Shown here: positions 45,764 to 53,927 of the stretch, one piece after another
Layout: each line of letters starts with the position of its first letter
Numbering within the stretch: position 1 is the stretch's first letter
Assembly (NCBI GenBank): GCA_964646205.1
Contig: CAZYAZ010000030.1
Coordinates: 1-64,000 of the forward strand
Origin: UBA8437 sp964646205
GTDB taxonomy: Bacteria; Planctomycetota; Planctomycetia; Planctomycetales; Planctomycetaceae
DNA length: 64,000 nt
Direction of reading: 5' to 3'
Notes under the pieces: model-generated
The model's database searches: none
What the model saw: only the letters and a program-made list of their open reading frames with translations
Told to the model about the DNA's origin: nothing
Program-made: the position numbers and the translations under genes

Positions 45764-46933
45764 TCACGCGAGAATCGCGTCGACCTCGGACTCGGAATTG
45801 CCCTCGAGTACGGCATCCCATTGAGCCAGGAATTTCTGTTCACTGAATCGTTCCAGCACTTCCGGACCGCGGGCTGAGAACTGATCCCGCAACTGGGCGT
45901 CGCCCATCACACGGTCGAGGGCCTGTTCGAGTCGCGCGGTGTCCTCGGCTGGGACGATGAGTCCGTCGACACCGTCACGGACGATTTCGCCGGGGCCACT
46001 CGGACAATCCATCGTCACCACGGGCACACCACATGCCAGCGCCTCGGCGACGACGTTGCCAAAACCCTCGTATCGCGATGGCAGAACGAACAGGTCCGAT
46101 CGTGACAAGGCTCCTTCGACGTCGGCGACCCAGCCGGGGAGAGACACGTGCTGTTGGAGACCGAGATCCCGGACCTGGGTTTCCAGCCGGGCTCGTTCAT
46201 CACCCTCGCCCAGTAGCACCAGGTGCCAGTTGGGGTGAGACGAACGCAGACGTGCGAATATCGGAAGCAAACGGTCGAACCCCTTCTGGAGGTGCAGTCG
46301 CCCCATGCCCAGCAGGACAGGTCGGTCGGCAGGAGCCCATTCCGGTGACGCATTGGTCGATCCGGTTTCGGGGCGACGTGCCGGATTGGGGATCACATGG
46401 ACCGGCTGTCGTGGTGCCAACTGTCGGCACCAGTCGCGGACGGAATGGGTCAGCACGACCTGGGCCGTGCAGAGCGGATAGGTCCGGCGACGCAACCATC
46501 TCCAGATCCGTCCCGGTTCGTGGTGCCTGGGATCGATCCGTTCCGAAACGATCACGGGGTCTCCCAGGCTGGTGGCGGCCTTGAGAGTCACGACGTTCAT
46601 GCGGTCGATGAAGCTGACGATTGTTTGGGGCGACCGTTGACGCAGGACGTCGTGCAGAGCCCTGATCCGTTGACGGTTGTTCGAGATGGCCTGCAACCAG
46701 CCATGGGAGTCTCCGGCGAGTCCCAGGCCGATGCGAGTCACTCCCTCCACCAGGGGGTAACTGTCTGTTGCAACCGAGTCGAGAGTCACGACGGCGACGT
46801 CGTTGCCTCGCTCGGCCCAGCACCGGGCCAGGTGCGCCATGTCACGCTCGGCCCCACCCTGGGCCAGGGAATGGATCACGAGTGTCAGGCGTCGGGTCAA
46901 CTTGAGGGGTACTCCATCGTCACCAGTGCTCAT
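45764..46933 (-). CDS. Family 4 glycosyltransferase
   Basis: A 389-aa GT-B enzyme. It opens with TLVIHSLAQGGAERDMAHLAR, the acceptor-domain loop typical of GT4. The donor site is LGMGRLHLQKGFDRLLPIF and the E-x7-E motif SRYEGFGNVVAEALACG. It transfers a sugar from a nucleotide donor to a lipid- or polysaccharide-linked acceptor at the inner face of the membrane. It is divergent from the two SGNH hydrolases, which would fit synthesis and acyl modification of one surface glycan; that link is inference. Confidence 0.9.
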   Translation of the reverse strand: MSTGDDGVPLKLTRRLTLVIHSLAQGGAERDMAHLARCWAERGNDVAVVTLDSVATDSYPLVEGVTRIGLGLAGDSHGWLQAISNNRQRIRALHDVLRQRSPQTIVSFIDRMNVVTLKAATSLGDPVIVSERIDPRHHEPGRIWRWLRRRTYPLCTAQVVLTHSVRDWCRQLAPRQPVHVIPNPARRPETGSTNASPEWAPADRPVLLGMGRLHLQKGFDRLLPIFARLRSSHPNWHLVLLGEGDERARLETQVRDLGLQQHVSLPGWVADVEGALSRSDLFVLPSRYEGFGNVVAEALACGVPVVTMDCPSGPGEIVRDGVDGLIVPAEDTARLEQALDRVMGDAQLRDQFSARGPEVLERFSEQKFLAQWDAVLEGNSESEVDAILA

Positions 46934-47052
46934 GTAACAGAACCACCCGGTTGACGACGAGAGCGTTTCGGAGGGGCAGGTGGCCAGAAGACTGGTTGCG
47001 TGTTTTCGCTACCACGACATACGATGCGAATCGTGTTCCTGAGGGGAGTTGT

Positions 47053-48333
47053 TTGCCTGTGTCGTCCGAGTCTGAAACGGCCGAACAATTGTCCGACCAA
47101 TCCGTGGCACCGGTCCGTCGTTCGATGTGGGTCAAGCGGCTGTTGCTGATGGCCGTTGTACTGGTGGTCATACTGAAACCCGCCGATTGGCTGCTGGGAG
47201 TGCTGGCCGACACACAGCGTCGCCACCTGTTGCGGCTGGAGCCCGACGTGGCCGTGCCCCATCACAGTGCCGAGTTCGATTACGTCTTTCACACCAATTC
47301 ACTGGGTTTCCGCGGTCGGGAGTCGACCGAGGCAAAGCCGGACGGTCACCGGCGGCTGATGGTCCTGGGGGATTCGTTCGTGGCCGGTGTCGGAGTGTCG
47401 GACGACGCGATTTTTACCGAGCGACTGGCCGATGACCTGGCGGAAAAGCAGATTGACGTGGTGAACGTGGGACGCGCCGGTACCAGCACGATCCGCGAGG
47501 TCACGTTGTTTCGCGACGTCGGTCACAGGTTTGGTCCCGACGTTGTGTTGTTGGTGTACTACCTGGGCAACGACCTCGCCGAGGTCCTGGAGGAGGAGAC
47601 CGACGCGGAACTTGCCAAGTGGAAACCCGCGGGAACACTCAGGCAATTCGCACACTTGTGGTGTCCGAATATTTACCTGGAATTGGCGATGCAGAAACGC
47701 CGAAGCCAGGCTGGTGAAACCCATCGGCCGCGGACCGAGACCGAGGTTGTGGCCTGGATTCGCAGCGAGGCGGAATCCGGTGGTGTGGACGCCGGACTCG
47801 CCGAAAAACGCTACCGCGGCCTGCCGAAAACCATTCGTTCGCTGGCCGAATCCGGGCAGTTGCCCGGGTACCGTTATCTCCAGGCCTGTCTTGATCCCGA
47901 CCGTTTTCGCAACAGCCTGGATCCGGACGATCAATTCGTGAAAACCGCCTGGCAGCGGACCAGGACGCACCTGGAGTTGTTGCGGTCGTTGGTCGAGTCA
48001 TCCGGGGGGACGTTGATGTTGGCCGTGATTCCTGATGCTTCCCAGGTTTCTGAAGATGCCCTCGCCTTCAACCGGAAACTGGGGTTTGTGGTTGACGACG
48101 GCTGGTTGGAGCGACCGGGACGGACATTCGAATTGGTGTCGCGGTGGGCTGAAGAAGCAGGTGTCGGATTGCTCGACCTGAGACCCGTTCTCCGGGGCAC
48201 CGATGAGCCGTCATTTTTTGTCCAGGACGGTCATTGCACTCCGGCCGGTCACCTGGCCATTGCACGGGCCATTGGGACGTGGCCTCGCTTGCGGAAACGG
48301 CTGCGTGGTTCGTCGGCAGGGGGTGCACAGTGA
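47053..48333 (+). CDS. Membrane-anchored SGNH/GDSL hydrolase, first of two
   Basis: A 426-aa protein with a cytoplasmic N-tail, one transmembrane segment (WVKRLLLMAVVLVVILKPADW) and an extracytoplasmic SGNH hydrolase. Block I is MVLGDSFVAGVG, block III YYLGNDL and block V DGHCTPAGH, giving the Ser, Asn and Asp/His catalytic set. Such proteins add or remove O-acetyl groups on glycans. The start is uncertain: TTG 47053 (used here) or GTG 47059, both after GAGGGGAG. TGA overlaps the GTG of the second hydrolase. Confidence 0.82.
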   Translation: MPVSSESETAEQLSDQSVAPVRRSMWVKRLLLMAVVLVVILKPADWLLGVLADTQRRHLLRLEPDVAVPHHSAEFDYVFHTNSLGFRGRESTEAKPDGHRRLMVLGDSFVAGVGVSDDAIFTERLADDLAEKQIDVVNVGRAGTSTIREVTLFRDVGHRFGPDVVLLVYYLGNDLAEVLEEETDAELAKWKPAGTLRQFAHLWCPNIYLELAMQKRRSQAGETHRPRTETEVVAWIRSEAESGGVDAGLAEKRYRGLPKTIRSLAESGQLPGYRYLQACLDPDRFRNSLDPDDQFVKTAWQRTRTHLELLRSLVESSGGTLMLAVIPDASQVSEDALAFNRKLGFVVDDGWLERPGRTFELVSRWAEEAGVGLLDLRPVLRGTDEPSFFVQDGHCTPAGHLAIARAIGTWPRLRKRLRGSSAGGAQ

Positions 48334-49604
48334 CGGGGAACTCGTCACCGGTGCCTGATTCCGGGGCCACACCGGTCACCTCGCGACGTCCTCGTCGAAA
48401 ACGATCGTGGCGTTTTCGATTGATCGTGTTGGGACTTGGACTCGTGTGTGGCCTGGTCCTGGCCGAGGCGGCCTATCGCATCAAGCTGGCGGTCGGCGTG
48501 GGTGGGACACCGTTGGGGGTGGGCACGACGTTTCAGGCCTGGAGCGAGGCAACGGTTCGCGACGATCCGGTGGCGGGGTACAGTCATGACCCTGGCCGAA
48601 AGGTTGTTGGGGTTCGAGTGGCTCGTGGCCGTGCGGTGTTGAGCCTCGAAAGGACCAGCAATGCCGCGGGGGTGATTGGGCCATCTGAATCGCGAGCTCG
48701 AGAGGCACGGACTCGGATCCTCGTGGTGGGTGATTCGTTCACCGAGAATCAACGTCAGGGCACGACATGGCCGGCACTGATGCAGGCCGAATTGAACAAC
48801 CGAATCGAGGGGACCGTGTCTGTGATCAGTCGTGCCCGGAGTGGTCATGGGCTGTTGCAGATGATCGACGTGGCTGCCCACACGGCCGGCGTGCGCCAGT
48901 TTGACGTGGTGGTTGTCGCGTTTATCACCGATGACCTGAACCGGGCCCGCTTCTGGCAGGAGACACGCACGGTCGGACGCGAACCGCGATTGGCGACCCG
49001 GCTGAGCCGGGATGATGCCGGCTGGTTGGCGTTGTCCGAGTTCTACGACAAACGGATTGATACCCAATGGTGCCGCAAGATGGTCGAAACGGGTGGAGCC
49101 AATGACGAGGTGATGGCCGACCTGTTGTCTCGTTTCAAGTTACGCAAGAGAGATAATCCCAATCGGATCGATTATGCTTCCCTCTCCTCGTCGTTTCTTT
49201 ACAACCGCCTGATCCACGGGGATCCGTTCTTCGGGATCGAGGGAATCGCGGCCACACCGCGGTTTTCCTGGTGGGACTTTCGCCGGGATTCCGGAGTGGT
49301 CCAGGCGATGGAAGAACTGAGGAAGTTGGAGGCGAATGTCGTCCTGGTGCATCTGCCGCAGTACGAGGAACTGGTTGCGGGAGAGTACCTGATGAGTGAG
49401 CAGCAGCGGTCGCTGTTGCAGAGCCTCGAACAACTGGCCGGAGTGCCGGCAGTCAACCTGTTCGAGCGTGGGAATCTGCCCACGCGACCCAAGTCGCTGT
49501 TTCTGCTGCCTGTTGACAACCACCCCTCGCGGGAAGGACTCCGATGGTATGCCGGTGCGGTGGGTGGAGTGATCGAACAGATGGCGACGGCGGCCGGTCC
49601 GTAG
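48330..49604 (+). CDS. Membrane-anchored SGNH/GDSL hydrolase, second of two
   Basis: A 424-aa protein starting at a GTG that overlaps the previous TGA. It has an Arg-rich N-tail, a transmembrane helix (FRLIVLGLGLVCGLVLAEAAY) and an SGNH domain: block I VVGDSFTENQ, a middle block AFITDDLNR (where Asn of GxND is replaced by Asp-Asp-Leu-Asn) and block V PVDNHPSREG. It is a diverged paralogue of the preceding gene. The altered block III may mean a different oxyanion arrangement or reduced activity. Confidence 0.8.
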   Translation: MTGNSSPVPDSGATPVTSRRPRRKRSWRFRLIVLGLGLVCGLVLAEAAYRIKLAVGVGGTPLGVGTTFQAWSEATVRDDPVAGYSHDPGRKVVGVRVARGRAVLSLERTSNAAGVIGPSESRAREARTRILVVGDSFTENQRQGTTWPALMQAELNNRIEGTVSVISRARSGHGLLQMIDVAAHTAGVRQFDVVVVAFITDDLNRARFWQETRTVGREPRLATRLSRDDAGWLALSEFYDKRIDTQWCRKMVETGGANDEVMADLLSRFKLRKRDNPNRIDYASLSSSFLYNRLIHGDPFFGIEGIAATPRFSWWDFRRDSGVVQAMEELRKLEANVVLVHLPQYEELVAGEYLMSEQQRSLLQSLEQLAGVPAVNLFERGNLPTRPKSLFLLPVDNHPSREGLRWYAGAVGGVIEQMATAAGP

Positions 49605-49647
49605 AAGAACAGAACCAGGCCTGGAACTAACGAGTGGGGCGGGGCGG

Positions 49648-52053
49648 ATGAGTGATCGTGAATTGTTGAAGCGACTGGGAGCGGGTGAGACGATTGACCA
49701 GGTGGCCGGCGGTGAGGGCTGGGACCGGGCGGCGTTTGATGACTGGTGGAATGGACTGGTCGGATCGCGGTTGCCGGATTCGGAGTCGAACCTGACGGTC
49801 GGAGTCAAAGCGGAGGTCCGTATTGTTCGCGACGATCGTGGAATTCCCCACGTGTTGGCCGATAACGACGTGGACCTTTTTGTGGGTTTCGGGCTGGCGA
49901 TGGCCCAGGATCGGCTGTTTCAACTCGATTACCTGAGGCGAAAAGGCCTGGGACGACTGGCCGAGATCCTGGGGTCCGACGGTCTCGAGATCGATCTCAT
50001 CGCTCGGACAGTCGGCCTGAATCGCATTGCGGCGGCTCACTGGGAGGAACTGCCCGAGGAAACACGTCGACTCACCGAGGCCTTCGCCTCGGGAATCAAT
50101 GCTCATATCGATTCGTTGCCCGAAGAGGGCTGGCCGGTCGAGTTTGACCTGTTGGACTATCGGCCCGAACCGTTCAGCGGTGTGGACCTGTTGGCAATTG
50201 AAACCGAGTTCCGGTGGTACTTGACCGGGCGGTTTCCGGTCATCGTCATGCCCGAACTGGCCCGGCGTCGGCTGGGTGACGGGCCATTGCTGGACGCATT
50301 CCTGTGTGGCGAGCAGGAAGACGAAGCGGTTTTGCCGGCCGGGTTGTGGATTCGCCCCCCCGGCGGCGACTCGGACCCCACCGACCCGGTGGGCGCCGTG
50401 GTCGGAGATCCCGATGAGGCGATTGGTAGCAACAACTGGGTGGCCGCAGGCGCGAGGACGGCTTCGGGCAGTCCACTGGTCGCCAGCGATCCGCACATCG
50501 CCTTCGAAGCGGTCAGTTGCTGGTACCAGGTGCACCTGTGTGGTGGATCGTTCGATGTCGCGGGCATGGCTTACGTCGGTATCCCGGCGGTGATGTTCGG
50601 ACGCACACCACAGGTGGCGTGGGGAATCACCAACAACATCTGCTCGCAGCGTGATCTGTACCAGGAGCGAACCGACGAGTCACATCCGGGTTGCTTTGAA
50701 TACGACGGACAGTGGGAACCCTCCGGCGAAGTGGTCGAAACCATCCAGGTGCGTGGCGGCGAGCCAGTGGAACGGACCGTGCGTTTTTCTCGTAACGGTC
50801 CGCTGGTCGACGATCTGTTGCCGGCTCCGGCCGATCGCACCGGCCCGGTGTCATTGAAATGGCTGGGGGCCTATGGCGGTGGCTGGATCGAGGCCCTCCA
50901 GGGCATGGACCGGGCCAGTTCGGTGCAAGAGTTTCGGGCGGTGATGAAGCCCTGGCACGTGCCGACGTTCGTACTGGCTATCGCCGACACCGACGGTCAC
51001 ATCGCGATGCAGAGTACCGGGAGGGTGCCCTACCGCAACGCATTGTGTCGAGGTTACCGCCGGGGCTGGGATCCCGAGGACGCCTGGGTCGGATTGATTC
51101 CCTACGAGGCGATGCCTCATGCCATCGATCCCGAGCGTGGCTGGCTGGGCAGTGCCAACAACCGGATCACCGACGACAGTTACCCGTACCGCGTGTTTGG
51201 CTGCTGGTCGAGTGGACACCGTGGGCGACGGATCCGCGAAATGTTCGAATCTCACCAGGATGGCGTGGACCGGCATGAGTTTGCCCGGATGCAACTCGAC
51301 GCCGTCTCGGGGCGAGCGGTCGAGTGCGTGCCACCGTTGGTGTCGGTTTTGGGAGACAGTGACGATGCTGGGATCGCCCGGGCCGCAGGGATCCTGGAAC
51401 GGTGGGACGGGGATTGCCTGCCGGATGCGGTCGGGCCGACGCTGTTCAGTGTCTTCTATCGCGCGTGGTGCCGTCGGGTGGCCGAGGCGAGGTTTGAGGC
51501 TGACGAGATCGAACTGCTGGTCAAGGGCGTCGAGCCGTTGGCCGGTCGGTTGCTGGAATCCGACCCGCTCGGTTGGTTTGCCGACGACGCCGAGCGTCGC
51601 AGTGGGATCGTGGCGGCGATGGGCGAGACCCTGGAGATGCTGGGCGGTCGCCTGGGAGAAGACGTCGAGAGTTGGACCTGGGGGCGATTGCACCTGATGC
51701 CCTTGCGGCACGTCCTGTCGGGACGCGGCAGCTTGTCGGAGTTGCTGGACCATGGTGGGGTCGGGGTCCGGGGCGACATGCTGACGGTCGGGAACACCGG
51801 TTTGGGACCCGACTGGGAAGCCGCCAGTGGGGCCGGGTACCGCCATGTGGTCGACCTCGCCGATGATCCACCCGGTATCTGGACAATCGATGGACAGGGG
51901 CAGTCGGGACACCCGGGGAGCCCGCACTACAGTGACCAGTACGACGACTGGTTGACCGGCCAACTGCGATTTGTACCAATCGGCCCGGAGATCGATGGTG
52001 CGACGGTCCAGCAGTTGGTGCCGGTGGCCGGTGCGAGTGACGGAGGGGCCTGA
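49648..52053 (+). CDS. Penicillin acylase (Ntn-hydrolase) family protein without signal peptide
   Basis: An 801-aa precursor of the penicillin amidase family. Autocatalytic cleavage would expose Ser261 (IGSNNWVAAGARTASGSPLV), followed by ASDPHIAFE. The beta-chain asparagine region is GSANNRITDDSYPYR. Relatives cleave N-acyl amides such as penicillins, acyl-homoserine lactones or lipoamides. Unlike typical members it has no leader; it begins with about 50 residues (LKRLGAGETIDQVAGGEGWD) that look like a small helix-turn-helix. A cytoplasmic enzyme is therefore likely. The histidine phosphatase gene follows two bases after its stop. Confidence 0.87.
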   Translation: MSDRELLKRLGAGETIDQVAGGEGWDRAAFDDWWNGLVGSRLPDSESNLTVGVKAEVRIVRDDRGIPHVLADNDVDLFVGFGLAMAQDRLFQLDYLRRKGLGRLAEILGSDGLEIDLIARTVGLNRIAAAHWEELPEETRRLTEAFASGINAHIDSLPEEGWPVEFDLLDYRPEPFSGVDLLAIETEFRWYLTGRFPVIVMPELARRRLGDGPLLDAFLCGEQEDEAVLPAGLWIRPPGGDSDPTDPVGAVVGDPDEAIGSNNWVAAGARTASGSPLVASDPHIAFEAVSCWYQVHLCGGSFDVAGMAYVGIPAVMFGRTPQVAWGITNNICSQRDLYQERTDESHPGCFEYDGQWEPSGEVVETIQVRGGEPVERTVRFSRNGPLVDDLLPAPADRTGPVSLKWLGAYGGGWIEALQGMDRASSVQEFRAVMKPWHVPTFVLAIADTDGHIAMQSTGRVPYRNALCRGYRRGWDPEDAWVGLIPYEAMPHAIDPERGWLGSANNRITDDSYPYRVFGCWSSGHRGRRIREMFESHQDGVDRHEFARMQLDAVSGRAVECVPPLVSVLGDSDDAGIARAAGILERWDGDCLPDAVGPTLFSVFYRAWCRRVAEARFEADEIELLVKGVEPLAGRLLESDPLGWFADDAERRSGIVAAMGETLEMLGGRLGEDVESWTWGRLHLMPLRHVLSGRGSLSELLDHGGVGVRGDMLTVGNTGLGPDWEAASGAGYRHVVDLADDPPGIWTIDGQGQSGHPGSPHYSDQYDDWLTGQLRFVPIGPEIDGATVQQLVPVAGASDGGA

Positions 52054-52055
52054 GG

Positions 52056-52718
52056 ATGACCGTGCTGCTGATCCGCCACGCGCAGTCGGTCAACAACTCG
52101 TTGCCCGAGGAACAACGTTCTGATGATCCCGGCTTGACCGAATTGGGCCGGGATCAAGCCCGGCGACTGGCGGCACGACTGGTCGAATGGCAGCCCGAGC
52201 GGTTGTTGACCAGCGCGTTTCGTCGCACGCTGGAAACGACCTCGGCGGTCGCCGATGCAACCGGATTGACGCCCGAGTTGGTCGTGGATCTTCATGAGCA
52301 GGGGGGGTGCCAGGCGGGACCGTCTCCGGAGGTGTACCAGGGATGTCCCGGGATGACGCGAGACGAGATTGTCTCGGAATTTGGCGACTGGACTCTGCCC
52401 GGTTCGATTGACCAGGACGGCTGGTGGAAGTGCCGCCGGTGGGAACGTCCCGACGAGGCCGAGGAGCGGGCGCGGCTGGTGGCCGGTGAATTGGTCGAAC
52501 AGTTTGGCGATGTCGCGACACGGGTGGCCGTGATCACTCACGGCATGTTCAAACCCATCCTGATCTCGGCTCTGCTGGGACGTCCGTTCATCGGCAACGA
52601 GTGGCTTGGCGATCTCTACAACACCTCGATCACGCAATTGCAACTGTCCGCGGCCGGTGTCGTTCTCGAGAGTTACAACGACACCAGGCATCTGCCGCCA
52701 GAATTGCTCACCGGTTAG
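52056..52718 (+). CDS. Histidine phosphatase family protein
   Basis: A 220-aa phosphoglycerate-mutase-like enzyme. The nucleophile is the histidine of LLIRHAQSVNN (H8), the second histidine is in AVITHGMFKPILIS, and the acidic helix LTELGRDQARRLAARL is typical. It dephosphorylates an unknown small molecule or protein. The start is placed two bases after the acylase stop, with the ribosome-binding GGAGGGG inside that gene's end, so the pair is coupled. Its TAG overlaps the TAA of the converging gene. Confidence 0.88.
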   Translation: MTVLLIRHAQSVNNSLPEEQRSDDPGLTELGRDQARRLAARLVEWQPERLLTSAFRRTLETTSAVADATGLTPELVVDLHEQGGCQAGPSPEVYQGCPGMTRDEIVSEFGDWTLPGSIDQDGWWKCRRWERPDEAEERARLVAGELVEQFGDVATRVAVITHGMFKPILISALLGRPFIGNEWLGDLYNTSITQLQLSAAGVVLESYNDTRHLPPELLTG

Positions 52719-53680
52719 GATCGCCTGGATCGGCGTCGCGAGAACCACAGCTTGATCGCGGTGCCGCCCAGTACCGCCCGCTTGGTGGCGTCGTCGAGAC
52801 CCAGTTCGTGAGTGAAGATCTTCAGGTGCTGGGCGTAACTGATGTCCTGGTCGCGCAACCAGAGTTCGCATGGGAAATCACTTCCCCAGACGCAGCGGTC
52901 GGCACCGAAGGCCTTGATCACCTCGTGGCAGGCCGTGTGCAGGTCCTTGCCGGGATAGCCCAACTTGGTTCCGGTGGGGATGAAGGTGAGCTTGGCGTGC
53001 ACGTTGGGCAGCTTGGCCAGGTCCTGCACGTCGGCCAGGATGGCGTCGAGTTCCTCGCCGGCGGCCAGGTTCAGGCAATGATCGATCACGACACGGAGTT
53101 TTGGGTGCGCGGCAGCCATCTCGGCGACCTGGGACTTGAGTGCCCTGGACGTGAGCGAGTTGATGACGATGCCCAGTCGCTGGGCAGTTTCCCAAAGGCG
53201 ACGGACCCCCGGCGAGTCCATTCGTCCGTCCTTACCGGGAATGCTTCGCATTCCACGGACGTTGCTTTTGTCGACCAGGTATTCCATGACCCATGGGCTT
53301 TGCGGTTCGTCCGGGTCGAGCGTGCAGATGCCGACCATGAAGTCGCGGTGGCGACGAGCCGCGTCGGCGGTGAAGCGGTTGTCGAAACGGTAATAGGTAC
53401 TGGTCTGGACGGCCGTCACGTGGCCGACGCCATTGTCTTTCATGTTCTTCCGGAGGTGGGCCACGGTCCCGGTCCCCTCGGGAGGTCGGTACGGCTTGGC
53501 GATCGTCGGGTAGCGTTTCTCCTCCTCCGGTGTGCCGTAGATGTGAGCGTGACAGTCAACGATGACGAGTTTCTTTTTCTTGTCACTCTCTGCCCTGGTC
53601 GCCGAACCGATGGCTGTCGCGATTGCGGCCGTTGTCGTTCCCAGGAAATCCCGGCGATCAAGCGAGGGGTGAGTGAACAT
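52715..53680 (-). CDS. Tat-exported metal-dependent amidohydrolase
   Basis: A 321-aa protein with a twin-arginine leader (SLDRRDFLGTTTAAIATAIG) and an amidohydrolase_2 TIM barrel. The metal site is VDCHAHIYG, the middle metal histidine is in VVIDHCLNL, and the strand-8 aspartate is in CVWGSDFPCEL. Substrate unknown, possibly a lactone or aromatic acid. ATG 53680 follows GGAGAG. Convergent with the phosphatase and divergent from the first selenoprotein gene. Confidence 0.85.
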   Translation of the reverse strand: MFTHPSLDRRDFLGTTTAAIATAIGSATRAESDKKKKLVIVDCHAHIYGTPEEEKRYPTIAKPYRPPEGTGTVAHLRKNMKDNGVGHVTAVQTSTYYRFDNRFTADAARRHRDFMVGICTLDPDEPQSPWVMEYLVDKSNVRGMRSIPGKDGRMDSPGVRRLWETAQRLGIVINSLTSRALKSQVAEMAAAHPKLRVVIDHCLNLAAGEELDAILADVQDLAKLPNVHAKLTFIPTGTKLGYPGKDLHTACHEVIKAFGADRCVWGSDFPCELWLRDQDISYAQHLKIFTHELGLDDATKRAVLGGTAIKLWFSRRRSRRS

Positions 53681-53880
53681 GGCAGGCTCTCCGGTGTGTT
53701 CTTTCGTGGTGAACGGATCCGCATCATACTCCATGCGAGTCTTGATCGCCTCCGGGGTGGAATTCATCTGATCGGCAAACACGAAACCTCGATCAAAATG
53801 CGGTGACTCGAGCCTGCTGGGCTGGTGTAACCGCGTGATTCTTCGCAACATGGTGTGGTAGAGAAAAGGTGTTGATTCCT

Positions 53881-53905
53881 GCCGGGCCCGATCGTCCTGC
53901 CCGGC
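53881..53905 (+). promoter_or_regulatory. Leader hairpin upstream of the first selenoprotein gene
   Basis: GCCGGGC and GCCCGGC (7 bp) enclose an 11-nt loop, 22 nt before the ATG at 53928 and 12 nt before the AAAGGA ribosome-binding site. It lies outside the duplicated block, so only copy 1 has it. Confidence 0.3.
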
Positions 53906-53927
53906 CAGTTTCGTCAAAGGAATAACC

